Assembly: GCA_032718475.1 (NCBI GenBank)
Contig: JAUCBJ010007293.1
Coordinates: forward strand, 1-64,000
DNA from: Nemertoderma westbladi
Lineage: Eukaryota; Xenacoelomorpha; Nemertodermatida; Nemertodermatidae
Direction: 5' to 3'
Length of the DNA: 64,000 nt
Shown here: positions 44,780-56,779 of the stretch, in pieces
How the letters are laid out: the number at the start of each line of letters is the position of its first letter
How positions within the stretch are numbered: the stretch's first letter is position 1
The notes under the pieces: generated by a model
What the model was told of the DNA's origin: nothing
The model's input: the letters and a program-made list of their open reading frames with translations, nothing else
Database searches by the model: none
Translations under genes and position numbers: made by a program

Positions 44780-46490
44780 TTCATTTGTGACACTTCACCA
44801 GATTGATCCAACTTCCTTATGATCCGTTACCAGTTGTAGTATGGTTCATATTCTAACCCGAGCCATAAGGTGAAATATTTATTGATAAATGTTCCATCGG
44901 AGCCATTGCCTTGGAAAGCAAGGGTCGTCAGGGACATAAACCCTTGTACTCACACTGGGAGCACTTTAGCAAGTACGGCATATCGTCAATGTATCAAATT
45001 GATGATGGTTGAGACATTCATTGTGTCTCTCCTTGGTTGAAACCTGGATTTGGAGTTGTATTATCTTTTGACTTTCCCCGTTTTCTCTGAACCATAGTAT
45101 GGTTTATCAGTTATTGTGTTGTAAGAGTCCCTCGTCCAATGCATTTCCATTCTAAACAGTAGAGTGGAAAAGTCAAAATTTGCGGGAATGTGTAGCACCG
45201 TATAGTGTCTGTTGTCACTGCATATCGCACAGCATGATTGTTTGTCGCTGTCTCTTACATAATGTCTGATGCTCAGGCATTTGAAGCAGGCCTGATGTTT
45301 CATTATTGCCTCGAAATGGGGCACCAACTCCGCGTATTTGAGCGGGTTGAGTGCGTCATGAGTTACGTCTCACTTGGGCACCCAATTGGTGAAGAAACTG
45401 GCCCTTTCTTTGGCCATCTTGATCTTGTCCTCCACATCTTCGTCAACGTCGGAGCCATATACCACCATAGTGCTGACAGGTTCACCTCCATTGCCGCCTT
45501 TGAAGCAACGGATTAATCTCCTCGGTTTATCTCCGAGATATTGAGATAGATAAACGAGATTTTGTCCATCAGTTATTTGGGTGGATCCAATCTGGGCATA
45601 AAACCGCTTTTTAAAACTAATAAAGTCTGCATGATTCCTGTTAAAACTTCGTATTTCCATTTTTGGCATTGAAAGGCAGTTTTCCAGCGCTCGAATGATA
45701 CTCAAATCCATCAATGTGGGTTTGCAGGGGTGTTGTGAGGTCTGTGTGCACTGCTGATGTAGGATGGATCTGACGGGATTTTGGCTTGCCGGAGGTTATT
45801 TGAATGTTCTGACGATTATGACGAAGGTTATGATGAGGGGTTGAAGTCTGTGGACCAGGCAGAACTCCATCAGCCGAATCCTTTTCAGGCTCGTCTGGCG
45901 CAATTCCCCTGTTAATCGGATCTACTTCACCTTCTGAGTACCTCTCGTAACCATTTTGGGCATTCTGGCCATGAAGGTGCATAGCAATCCTGTCCGAATC
46001 CTTTTCAGGCTCGTAGCGGGCACTATGGCCTACTTGGTCATTCTCCAAAGGTTTTCAAGAAGGCTTCATGTGGTGAGCGTTCCGACTGGGAAGATGTATA
46101 GCAATCCCCTCCAGATCCTTTTCAGGCTCGTATTGGGCATTATGACTTCCCTAGTCCATTTCCAGTATGAACTCTTGTGCTGCGTGAGAGAGTTTATGGG
46201 TTTTAAGGATTGGTTGGAGAGGAGTGGGTTGCTCGAATATAATAGTTTTCTCCAACTCGGGAATGGGTTCATATTCCCATTCGATCCCTCTCTCCCTATC
46301 CTTCTTTATTAGGAGATCTCGCTTGAGTAAAACGGTTTCGTACTCAGCTACTTTGGTGTTGTCCATACTTTTCTTTTGTATCATTATCTTTTCTGCCTTT
46401 ATATCTCGAGATTGCTGTTCCACATCCCATTGTTGTATCTTTTTTATTTTATCAAGTTCCCTTTTTTGTCTATCATTCTCTCGCTGATTT
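44780..46490 (-). pseudogene. BEL/Pao gag-protease remnant, collinear with the gag at 48260-48610
   Basis: Reading leftward: coiled coil (46151-46487) ending EFILEMD; linker with EPEKDS repeats (45641-46048); DUF1759-like segment (45370-45714: MPKMEIRSFNRN, FKKRFYAQIG, QNLVYLSQYLGDKPRRLI); zinc-knuckle region (45061-45327: ACFKCLSIRHYVRDSDKQSC, CAICSDNRHYTVLH); then, out of frame near 44890-44915, a retropepsin-like NGSDGTFI where the catalytic Asp is replaced by Gly. Together with 48260-48610 the order equals that of the gag in 3033-8392. It is broken by frameshifts and by the 1.8-kb insert 46490-48260. Confidence 0.75.
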
Positions 46491-47366
46491 TTTATTGGTC
46501 AGATTTTATATGAAATTGCATATCAGGGCAATTCAGTTGTCAATTGGATATTACTGATTAATTTTAGTTAATTTGAGAGGGACAGTTAACATTAATTACC
46601 ATTCAAAGAGATTCGTTCATGCTTCCATTTGCATAGCATGCACTAATTATCGTTCAAAGAGATTCGTTCATGCTTCCATTTGCACAGCATGCATGCCCAT
46701 ACTATTTATTCTGTATAGATATAGCTTCGCTAAGTGGCTAAAACATATCAACTCATGTAGAGGAAGAGAGCTGATATCTCACTGCCACCTGTTGGCTACT
46801 AATTGATAGCCACTCATGAATCCTAAAAGATTATTGGCTTGAGTTACTTTAGTGTCTTATTGCAGAAATGAATATTCATCATATTATTACTTCTGGTGAA
46901 ATTAAATCTTAGGCCTTAAAGAAGGAATCTCGAGCTAATGCGAATTAGTTTTACTATTTCCCTACTAGGATCAAGGACTCATATATAGGAATTGTCATTC
47001 ACTCTAAATTTCTCTTCGATATTTTTTATCAGATATTTGTTTTATGACAAAACTGTTTCTAATTATATTTTATTGATTTGTAAAACCTACACCTTGTAAA
47101 ACCATCTGATTTTTTGTTAGTACATAGATTTGACTAGTCTGAATCTGACTGCAAAAAAACTGGTGTGGTTTGGTTATATTGCAGGACCAAAATTACAAGT
47201 AGTGAACAATTTTCATAAAATTTGAAAGTTACTAATTGTTTCTCAATACAGGTTTTCTGGGGCGCAAAATCCATTTGAAAATAATTGGAGAATTCAGAAC
47301 CACCACAAACCTCTAAAACGCGAGAAATAAGTTGTCACAAGCAATTGAACTATTGAATAGATTTTC
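46491..47366. repeat. Noncoding part of the segment that is inverted at 14589-15480
   Basis: Reverse complement of 14589-15465, including the 51-bp duplication (46597-46700). On the + strand 46915-47115 resembles 47906-48150 in direct orientation. Confidence 0.75.
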
Positions 47367-47905
47367 AAAATTCCGTGCTAGCACCAAATTTAGCACTCAG
47401 CACCGACAAGTTTGATACGCCTGGTGCAACTCGTATATATTCCATCGAAACCAGAACCCAAAAACCCCTATTGCGCAAAAACAGGTTCAAATATTCAATT
47501 TACAAAATTGACATTTCAAAAATTGATGCTGGCAACAAAATTTGGCACCTGCCGAAAAAATCAAGTTTGAAATTTCTAAATTAATTTATATGAATTCCAT
47601 CAATTGCAAACACCAAAAAACCGGTATTAATAAAAAAAATAGAGATGTTGCAAATCAAAATTCATTGAAATGTAATTTCAAAAACGTCTCAAAAAAAGTG
47701 CCAAAAAAGGGTTGAAAAATTTTGCTATAACTCGAAAACTTCTCAATAATTTTGAAAACTGTTTTCACTATTAGGAAGACAATAGATTTTTAGGAAAAGC
47801 CATAAAATTTCAGATTCCCAACTGTCTTTGTTTCATAGTTATAACAAAAAAATCACGGGGGGATCATATTGACCCCCACCCCTCCCCCCGGGTTTAATAG
47901 GGTTA
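47367..47905 (-). repeat. Repeat family R, antisense copy in block III
   Basis: Longer than its twin at 16128-16552: the first 118 bases (47367-47484: GTGCTAGCACCAAATTTAGC and on) are deleted in block I. It ends at the same GGGTTTAATAGGGTTAA. Confidence 0.6.
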
Positions 47906-48259
47906 AAGAAGGAATCTCGAGGTAATACGAAGTAGAATTAGTTTTACTATTTCCCTACCAATGATCAAAAAAGGGTCAAGGGTCATTCTCTCTAAATCTC
48001 TTTTTGTTGTTTTTCAGGTATTTTATCTTTTATGTGTATTCTTATATATCTTTTCTGTTTATTTTATCAGGTATTTGTTTTATGACAACACTGTTTCTAA
48101 TTATATTTTATTGATGTTTAAGACCTACACCTGCTCTATAATGTTCTAACATCGTGTTTATTAGTGGCAACATTTGTCTTACTGACGGACGACACCGAAT
48201 CCTCTAGATTCACCTCGGTTTCGGTGTCATTCGAGCCCGCCCATCCCACTAACTCTCCA
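47906..48259. repeat. Block III noncoding sequence
   Basis: Near-identical twin of 16553-16906. Confidence 0.7.
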
Positions 48260-48610
48260 CTAACTCATCCCTCGCGTATCTACCAGATAAGGTCCTATGT
48301 ACACTATACTGTACGGCATTATCCCCGATCGCAACAATTCAAACAGTTCTGTTGCGACCTCTCTCGCCCTCTCATTCGCCAACTCGCCCGGCCCAAATTG
48401 GTCTAAATAGTGAAAGTGTTTATTGCACTCACCCAGTCTGCGGTTTAATTTGGGTTCATCTAACTTTCCTCCCTTCTTGGCATCATTGAGAATCCTTCGT
48501 GTGGCAATGTATCCTCGTTGTAGATGATCACTCGTCACCATGTCCTCCTCTTGAGCATCTTGGTCTCCTCGTCTCGTCCAGCATCGCATGGCATGGATTT
48601 CACGGCGCAT
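48260..48610 (-). pseudogene. Gag N-terminal block remnant (block III)
   Basis: Twin of 16907-17254, with an 8-base difference near its start that changes the frame of the first residues. Here the remaining gag pieces follow in the same orientation at 44780-46490. Confidence 0.75.
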
Positions 48611-50454
48611 TTAACGGCAACTTATGCCCCATAGAACACAATGTATTCCTATTGTGGTTTGTGTTGTTCTTTGTGGGCCACTGTATATACTTAACTGTGA
48701 TTCGTAAATTGCAGTTCCCCATTTTCTCCCATATAAAAATACAATTGAATAATCCGATTTGAAGCTTTCATAGACAATAAAAGAAAAGTAATACAGATCG
48801 ATACATAGTATGATATAGTATGATGGATATACAGACTAGGTTGGTAGCTCAATTTGTACTCTTACAGTATTATTAGCATCGTAAGGTTTCTAGTTATTAG
48901 TTCAGGGGCGGAACCAGGGGGGGGGGGGGGGGGGCACATGCCCCCGGGCAATTTTTCAACTATGACTAGTGTAAGCACTAGCGTACCGAGGGTGGTGGCC
49001 ATGTGGCTATAGCCACCCCCTAGGAAAATGAGAAAGCATACTGAAAAACCCCTTCCATTTGAAGTGAAAAAATAAATATTACAAATATTAAAGATCCACA
49101 TACCAAATTTTCTGAAACAAAGGTATTTTTCTAAACTGAAAGCTTCGCATTGTAACCTGGCTGGCCAAGAGCTAGATCCTTGGGGGGTAGGGGGATAATA
49201 TGAATCGACGAAATTTCAAATTATTCCCTTTTGTGACTACATATTTCAATATGAGCCATTTAATTATTGTGTATTAAAGGCCAATAGCCCGATGAAATAT
49301 GTTGTTAGTTCAAGCTAAATTTAAACTAAAAAACATCAAACATGTCATGCAGACAGCAAATAAATCGAAATTTTGAAAGGGAATTTTTTTTTAACTTTTA
49401 TAATATTACTAGCAGGCAATACCCGAGGCATGTTACCCGGTATTTCCCGCTACCAGCATAGGCCTACTGGCGTACTGGTACCGGTATAGGTCTACTGACG
49501 TACCGGCGTTCCTGAAATAACTAGTGCATGTGGTTGTTCTGAAAAAATTTGTGGTGCGTATTTTTTTTTTGACTAAAAGTCGTTTAAAACGCACTGATAT
49601 TTTGATTTTATACAGTATGGGCTGTTAAAATATGGCTCAACATGTTTATTGGCAAAATTTAAACAAATTTTTGGCTTTAACCTGAAAAATTGGCTATAAA
49701 AACAGATAGGTTTTAAAGAACAACCGAAACCCTTTCGAATGAGCCCAAAATAAAGAAAATTGGTTAAAAAATGGTGGAGGAGTACTATTTTGAAAAATTT
49801 TAAATGTCATTCCGAGATAATTGCCTACAAAGTTTAACCCTTCCCAACAAAAGTGGCTGTCTGTTGTCTGGTTGGTTAATCATTTCTGGCACGAAAGAAG
49901 CACACCACCGAGCTAAAACTTTCATTATGGGGGTTTTCGGGGTCGCTGAATTCATTTCTGATGCCAGTTTTAAATTTTGGTGCAATCTAGTCTATCTCTC
50001 TGTCTATCAGTTGTCTGTCTGCCTTACAATTTGCATTAAAGTCAACAAGAAAAGTTAGAAATACATGCTGATCCACACATCAGTAGATGCTTGAAGACTG
50101 CTAGAAATTTTTCAACTCCTTTTCTGTAGCGACACTAGTTAGTGAATAGCACACAATCAGAACCTCTTTAGGTATTTTATCTAATGCTGCATGTGTAGTT
50201 GCATTCATCAATAGACAAATTCCACCTTTACCAATATAATCTGCTGTAACGAGGGCACGTCACCAACCACCTCCCATATCTGGTAAGGCCATATACCCCT
50301 GCAGCCGAGTATATTGGGTCCTCAACCCAGGACCAATTAATCCTAATTAAGACACATAGTTAAGATTGATAGGTCTATGAAATGGCACATTAAAATTGTT
50401 CTATTATCTCAAATCGAACCAATACAAGTGCTGGAAATCCAAAGAGTTGGATAA
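48611..50454. repeat. Block III noncoding sequence 5' of transporter F
   Basis: Twin of 17255-19114 at roughly 99 percent identity. The G run is 18 long here (48917-48934) against 23 in block I. No gene. Confidence 0.7.
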
Positions 50455-51687
50455 TTACATGTTAATGGCCATTCTGCTGGTTTATCAAATGATACCAGGT
50501 TGGTGTCACAATCTATTGTAGACCTTCTTCCCAATAGTTGTGGAAGACTGGGATTGGTCGAAAACTCTTATTGGTGCATTACTTGCTATGTTTTCATTGG
50601 TCAGATTTATAATATACATTACTTTCCCACATTCTATCAACAATTGGGGAACTCATATCTCTTTGGGTCTATTTGGCATTATTGGGGCACTTTCACAGTT
50701 AGCCTTTGGGTTTGTAGAATATATCCCGTATCATAAGAAGGAATTATATACAGTCACATGTTTTTCACTGCGCATCATCGAAGCTGTTGGACTCAACATT
50801 TGTTAGCGAATCAATTCCGCCTCACCAAACCCCATAAAGTGAGCCATAAAGCAATATTGGGAGCACGAGGTTGATTACCAATATCAACCTCGTGTCACCC
50901 CAATAGAGTGGGAAGGAGAACCACACAACAAGGGTCAGGGGCCAAACCCCTAACCCAGAGAGAACAGATGGAGTGAACGGGAACACTCCACGGGGTGCCA
51001 ACAAGGGTATCAACCCTTGTCAAGGGTACTTGCCCACATTCTATAGACGATTGGAGAACTCATATCTCCTTGGGTCTATGCGGAATTATTGGGGTACTAT
51101 TGGGGTTATTGTTGGGGTATTATTGGGTTTGTAGAATATATATCCCTTATCATAACAAGGAATTAATTATATACAGTCACATGTTTTTCACTGTGCATCA
51201 TCGAAGCTGTTGGACTCAACATTAGTTACATCAGTTACATTAGTTACATTCATTCAGTCTATTGATGGAATTGTGGCTGACACAAATAACTTTATTAGTT
51301 AGTTATTAGTGTCAACATGAATACACGGTAGCACCGTTTTTTGGTTCTACAGTTTTTGCGTCATTGGGATTTGAATTCCCATTTATAATACCAGGATTAA
51401 TGTTTCTCATTATTATATTCAAACACCTGCTCCGGAAACCCAAACACGATTGTCTGTGAATGTTTGTGGTTATCCTGACAATGCCCGGCAATGTTGACAC
51501 TAGATCTCTTCTCCAACAAATGTTTAGAATAGCAACATCTATCGGAGTTATTATAGGTCCTATTTTTGGTGGATTTCTCAACGATTACTTTGGAATGCAA
51601 GCAGCAAGTTCGCTTCTAAGCCTGTTGGTGTTGCCTTTTATTATATATTTGGTTGTTGTGTTTGCATTTAGATTTCGTGTTGGCTAG
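50455..51687 (+). pseudogene. MFS transporter copy F, chimeric and broken
   Basis: Two unlike parts. 50455-50800 follows copy C at first, then from about 50605 reads like the intact copies A/G (ITFPHSINNWGTHISLGLFGI), and ends abruptly at GLNI. After a 227-bp insert, 51028-51687 resumes earlier in the protein and is like copy C (internal deletion, repeated GTTACATCA/GTTACATTA, joined TPAPETQTRLSVNVCGY). About 60 codons are thus present twice in two versions. Confidence 0.9.
50801..51027. other. 227-bp insert with two hairpins inside copy F
   Basis: Unlike any other sequence in the window. It contains a perfect 12-bp stem with a 7-base loop (50864-50894, CACGAGGTTGAT arm) and a 7-bp stem CAAGGGT/ACCCTTG at 51002-51019, with CAAGGGT repeated at 51021. 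It is GC-richer than its surroundings. No frame, no target duplication evident. Confidence 0.7.
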
Positions 51688-52013
51688 ATTAATGAAAACC
51701 CATCATGGTGGGAGCTCTGTTAAATTGTTGTATATCGAACTATATATATTCAAAGGTCATATGCATTGTAGTGTCATCTAGCTCTCCATCCCCATCTTAT
51801 TCTAAGACCTTGGACATTTGGAGCAAGTCGACTACTGGTTTGAAACATTTTTTGAATACATCATTGATAATAGCCAAAAGGATGGGCATACCATGGCATG
51901 TCTACCAGAAAGGAGTATCTTTTACAAAGTCAGATCTGTGATGAGTCTCAACATACCTTCCACCAATCTTGGAATTCAATGTCAATATTTAACTTATATA
52001 TAGTTACTTATAG
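51688..52013 (+). pseudogene. Unrecognised coding remnant, truncated block III copy
   Basis: Matches 19927-20235, then breaks into a short GTTACTTATA repeat (51999-52043) and resumes at the equivalent of 20980. About 740 bp present in the other blocks is deleted. Confidence 0.5.
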
Positions 52014-53994
52014 TTAGTTACTTATAGTTATATAGTTACTTATAGAATTTTGCTGCCAACACGAAAAATACCTAGGCGTATGAACTAAAACATTACAAAT
52101 ATTGCAATCAACTACACATCCAAAGAAAGCGATATAGTACAGGATTTGTATGGTTTTGAGCAACTTTATAATTTTGATTAATTGATTTATATTTTCAAAA
52201 TTTCTGACATGGGTGCGAGAAAGGTCCTGTATCAAAAAACGGGTGAGTAGCAGTTTTCTGTTCATTTGAAAGAGGAATCGATTTGAAGAAAATTCAAGAA
52301 GTGTCACGGTCATACCTAGAAATGTCAGCGGCTTTTAAAATGGATTAGGATTCCGAAACGAAATCCTGATATAACGGAAATGACCCCCCTCCCCTATGGT
52401 AGGTAGGGTTAAAGAGAGAATATACATACTATGCTTTGCGCTTACAGGTGGTTTATATTCTTTAAGTAATTAAATGCTAAATGCACAGTTAAAAGATTCT
52501 GAAAATAAAATTTGAACCACAAATAATTAATTAATACCTAATAAATAATTATTTATAATTTAAATATTAACATTACTTTTTCTACGTTTTTTTCCATTTA
52601 ATACGTAATTTTATTCTAATATTGGTAATTTTTGTTTAATAAAAGATAGACGAAACAGTGTTACAAAATAAATTGAATTGTAGTATTTTACTCATATTGC
52701 TTCCATTGTTACTGCGATTCAAATTATTGTACTATTCAATTCCTATTGCTGCCATACTCAATGTTTAATAATTTAGTGTTTTCGAACATTTATTACGTAA
52801 CTAGGATATTGAGTTCCATTGAGGAGTACTCCTTGTAGACACTAAAGTTGTAATATCGTCTTCCTAATAGTGAAAACAGTTTTTAAAAATATTGGGAAAT
52901 TTTCAAGTTATGGCACCTTTATTAACCCTACTTTTGGCACTTTATTTGAGACGTATTTGAAACGTATATTTTCATGAAAATATGATTTTATTTTTGTTGG
53001 TGTTCGTTTTTTTGGTGTTCACAATTAGATGTAATTCATATAAAATAGCTAGAAATTTCAGACTTGTTTTTTCGGCGGGTGCCAAATTTTGGTGACAGCA
53101 CCTAATTTTGAAATATATCAATTTTGTATTTTACGCAATATTGTTAGTTTTATGTGTTTCTGCTTTTGATGAAATATATGCGAGTTGCATCAGGCATATC
53201 ATTTCGGTGCTGTGTGCAAAATGTGGTGCCAGCAGAAAATTTTGGAAATCCATTGTGGTGGGAGTGTGTGGGCTCAGCTCCCGACCGTGGACTGTTCGTT
53301 AGGCTGTTTGTTTCTCTACTCGCTAGCTAACTAGCTTATCTGGATAGCTGCCGGGTCTAGTTGAGAGAAAATCAGTTGTTTTATCGGTTGTTTATATTTC
53401 TGGTTGTACACTACTAGACTTGTAAAGTGCAGTATCCTAACTAGTATCCTAGCTAGTGCTAGAAGTGCAAAATGTTGCGGCCTCCGTTCTAATAAATCGC
53501 CAACTGATGTGGTATCCAGGGTTCAGCCTGGTATAAGTAACGCCAGCTGATTGCCAACTGTGAATTGATAATAGTACCAATGGTGGCCTTAAGAGTTGAT
53601 CCGCCTTACACATTGGTTGTTTAACAACATGCTATATGTGTCCCCTTTTTTATTTATTGCACATGAGATGAGTGAGCTAATTAACTCACTCACTAGCCCG
53701 ATGTTTCTTCCAGCAGCCTATATTGGTGATTTGGCCCACGACCCACTTTGAAATGCGGTCTGAGTCCGCTAACACCCCCCCCCCCCCCATGCTATCTTCC
53801 TGCTTGAAGATAGCATCAAGCATAAAGTGCGCTCCATCCATATCCATAATCAAGGGATTTCGATATTTTATCGAATATGAGGTGGGAATCTCTTCTCTGG
53901 GGTCAGTTTCCCAAGCTGGCCCACTGGGTCTGATGTCTCTACCCAACCTTGACATACCTGCGATTCCAATGTCATAGTTATTAGGTTGTATTGA
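52014..53994. repeat. Block III D segment
   Basis: Twin of 20980-22680 and 62510-64000. It has the uninterrupted TATG transposon target near 52393, repeat family R in sense (52855-53290) and a 14-C run (53775-53788). No gene. Confidence 0.75.
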
Positions 53995-54425
53995 AAAATA
54001 TCGAGACATGAAAAATATTGAGAGTAAAAATAAGGCGTATAAAAATATCGAGTGTTAAAAATTTTCGATAATTTTGAGAGTTCAAAAAATATTGAGAGTA
54101 AAAATATCGAGTGTTGAAAAATAACGAGAGTAAAAATATCGAGAGTAAAATAAAAATATCTAGAGTAAAAATATCTAGAGTAAAAATATCTAGAGTAAAA
54201 ATATCGAGTGTTGAAAAATATCGAGAGAAAAATTCTCGAGAGTAAAAATAATGAGTGTTGAAAAATTTCTAGAGTAAAAATTTCGAGTGTTGAAAAATAT
54301 CAAGAGTAAAAATATCAAGAGTAAAAATATCGAGCGTAAAAATAACAAGTATTGAAAAATAACGCGATTAAAAAATATCGAGCGTAAAAATATTGCGAGT
54401 AAAAATAATGTGAACATTTTATTTA
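53995..54425. repeat. AT-rich array, GAGTAAAAATATC units
   Basis: Roughly 25-30 units of 13-20 bases: (GA)GAGTAAAAATAT(C/T)(G/T)AG alternating with GTGTTGAAAAATA. The equivalent place in block I (22680-22790) has only six or seven units. Confidence 0.85.
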
Positions 54426-55180
54426 GAATTATGGCACAATATTGCACAACAGTGCAATATTCGGGTACAACAGTGCAAGTGCAAATAAATGGCATTAATA
54501 CACCTTGGTGGATGATACCCATTGACCATTATACTAGCTAGTTCTTGCTATTTTTTTTATAATTATTATAGATGTGCTACTGTAGCTCTCAATTTTGATA
54601 AATATTTTTGTTCTAGAACACATCTTTTTTGTTCTATAACATTTTTAGGAAACAAATTATCATATAACCCTTATTTTAAAAATTATTACTCTCGATAATT
54701 ATCAAAACTCGTTATTTTTATTCTCAATATCTTTCAAGGCTCTATATTTTTACTCTCTATATTTTTACTCTCGATATTTTCGATACTTTTCAACACTATT
54801 ATTCTTATTCTTAATCTCGATATTTTTATCTTTTCTTCATCTCACGTTATTTTTACTCTTGATATTTTTCAAGTCTCGATATTTTTCACCACATGTTGAA
54901 AATAGATAACTTAACAAATAGATTGTGAAAAAGTGAGCAAGTTACACAAGTTAGAAATAAAACATTTGTGGTTGGAATTTGCATTTGCATGGTGAAGTTA
55001 TGATTTTATGTAAAAATTCATGTTTAGCATAAATTGTTCACGGTTAAATGCTTGTTCGGGTTTACAGTGTAGATTAACATCTGCATTTTCAGGTCGTATA
55101 CCCACCCCTGCGGCCGAGTATATGGATGGGTCCTTTATCCAGGCCCAAAGAGACCTATTTCAAATAGATACGTTTATGAA
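54426..55180. other. Block III end and 5' flank of transporter G
   Basis: 54690-54895 holds the same array motif in inverse orientation (TATTTTTACTCTCGATA). 55085-55180 contains TTTTCAGGTC, a possible splice acceptor, and the CCCTGCGGCCGAG phrase conserved before copies C and F. An untranslated or short coding first exon upstream is possible. Confidence 0.5.
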
Positions 55181-56464
55181 ATGGCATATGAAAATAATTA
55201 TATTATCTCAAATGGTGGAAGTACAAAGAGCTGGAGAAATTATATGTTGTTGGCCATTCTGCTGGTGTATCAAATGATACCAGGTTGGTGTCACAATCTA
55301 TTGGAGACCTTCTACCCAATAGTTGTGGAAGACCGGGATTGGTCGAAAACTCTTATTGGTGCATTACTTGCAATGTTTTCATTGGTCAGACTCATAATAT
55401 ACATTACTTTCCCACATTCTATCAACAATTGGGGAACACATATCTCTTTGGGTCTATTTGGCATTATTGGGGCACTTTCACAGTTAGCCTTTGGGTTTGT
55501 AGAATATATCCCGTATCATAAGAAGGAATTATATACAGTCACATGTTTTTCACTGCGCATCATCGAAGCTGTTGGACTCAACATTAGTTACATGTATTCT
55601 TTCAGTCTATTGATGGAATTGTGGCCGACACAAAGAACATTATTAGCTAGTCTAGCAGTTGTTTTCAGCAACATAGGATTCATGGTTGCACCAGTTTTTG
55701 GTTCTACAGTTTTTGCTGCTTTGGGTTTTGAATTCCCATTTATTATATCAGGATTAATGTTTCTCATTGTCATCCTTTACTGCTGGATAGAATCACCAGC
55801 TTATCTTCATGACAGATGTGAATCGACAGAAGTCAGACCAACTTATATTGGAGTTCTGAGGAATCCAGCTGTTTCAGTCATATTTATTTTGAATGCATAT
55901 TATAGCTTAATTATATCATTTACCGCTACGAACTATGCTGCATACATTTATCACACCTACAGTGTGAACCAATACAACATTGGTCAGATTTATATGATAT
56001 TTCCGATTCTTCTATTTATCAATGGTCTAACAATGACTTTAATGATAAAGAAGTTGAATCATACTGTCATACCAACGGTAGTTGGTTCAATGATACTAGC
56101 AGTATCAATGCAACTAATAGGCCCCACAGAACTACTGGGGTTACCTCATGATATTTCCATCTCTATTGCTGGATGTGCTCTAGTAGGATTCGGATCTGGA
56201 GTATTTCAAACACCTGCTCTGGAAACCCAAACACGACTGTCTGTGAATGTGTGTGGTTATCCTGATAATGTTGATACTAGATCTCTTCTCCAACAAATGT
56301 TTAGAATAGCAACATCTATCGGAGTTATTATAGGTCCTATTTTTGGTGGATTTCTCAATGATTACTTTGGAATGCAAGCAGCAAGTTCGCTTCTAAGCCT
56401 GTTGGGATTGCCTTTTATAATATCTTTGGTGGTTGTGTTTGCTTTTAGATTTCGTGTTGGCTAG
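55181..56464 (+). CDS. MFS transporter, SLC18B1-like (copy G, open)
   Basis: An intact intronless frame of 427 residues with about twelve membrane segments. The ATG at 55181 is the first in frame and adds a polar leader of 21 residues before the Met that starts copy A; both are possible. Motifs are as in copy A: PIVVEDRDWSKTLIGALL, RIIEAVGLNISYMYSF, GFEFPFIISG, SIGVIIGPIFGGFLNDYFG. Family members are secondary carriers with two six-helix halves, and the relatives named SLC18B1 carry polyamines. The 5' flank is shared in diverged form with copies C and F, so G most likely keeps the ancestral upstream region. This is the best candidate for the working gene of the cluster. Confidence 0.82.
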   Translation: MAYENNYIISNGGSTKSWRNYMLLAILLVYQMIPGWCHNLLETFYPIVVEDRDWSKTLIGALLAMFSLVRLIIYITFPHSINNWGTHISLGLFGIIGALSQLAFGFVEYIPYHKKELYTVTCFSLRIIEAVGLNISYMYSFSLLMELWPTQRTLLASLAVVFSNIGFMVAPVFGSTVFAALGFEFPFIISGLMFLIVILYCWIESPAYLHDRCESTEVRPTYIGVLRNPAVSVIFILNAYYSLIISFTATNYAAYIYHTYSVNQYNIGQIYMIFPILLFINGLTMTLMIKKLNHTVIPTVVGSMILAVSMQLIGPTELLGLPHDISISIAGCALVGFGSGVFQTPALETQTRLSVNVCGYPDNVDTRSLLQQMFRIATSIGVIIGPIFGGFLNDYFGMQAASSLLSLLGLPFIISLVVVFAFRFRVG

Positions 56465-56779
56465 GTTAATCAAAACCATCATGGTGGGAGCTCTGTTTAA
56501 TTGTTGTATATAGAACTATATTTGAACTATGAACTGTACAGTTTGTCTTATTTTATGTTTTAGCACTGGTAATTGATATTCCCCTGACTATTAATGTTGT
56601 TTGGTGGTCATAACTAAATCATTCTTCTGATTAGAAAGAAGAATCATTAATGATGACTAAATTATATAATAAGTATAAAAATTTCATATCATTTTTCCGG
56701 AATGGTTTTATATAACAGTAGTTTTTAAGCAAAGGGGATGAAAGGGAGGAACGGTGAAGAGGAAATATCGGCTACACAC
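56465..56779 (+). other. 3' flank of transporter G
   Basis: Homologous to 2423-2745. Similarity stops about 56755, where retroelement sequence begins. Confidence 0.65.

Noticed and set aside
50864-50894. Hairpin as a transcription terminator
   Set aside because: No T run follows and hairpin terminators are a bacterial device; nothing else here is bacterial.
52919-52940. TTAACCCTACTTTTGGC as a piggyBac end
   Set aside because: The diverged copies at 16128-16552 and 47367-47905 show this to be internal to repeat family R (there TTTCAACCC), so the TTAA is chance.
55085-55105. Definite splice acceptor and upstream exon for transporter G
   Set aside because: TTTTCAG followed by a conserved phrase is suggestive, but no donor or upstream exon can be supported from sequence alone.
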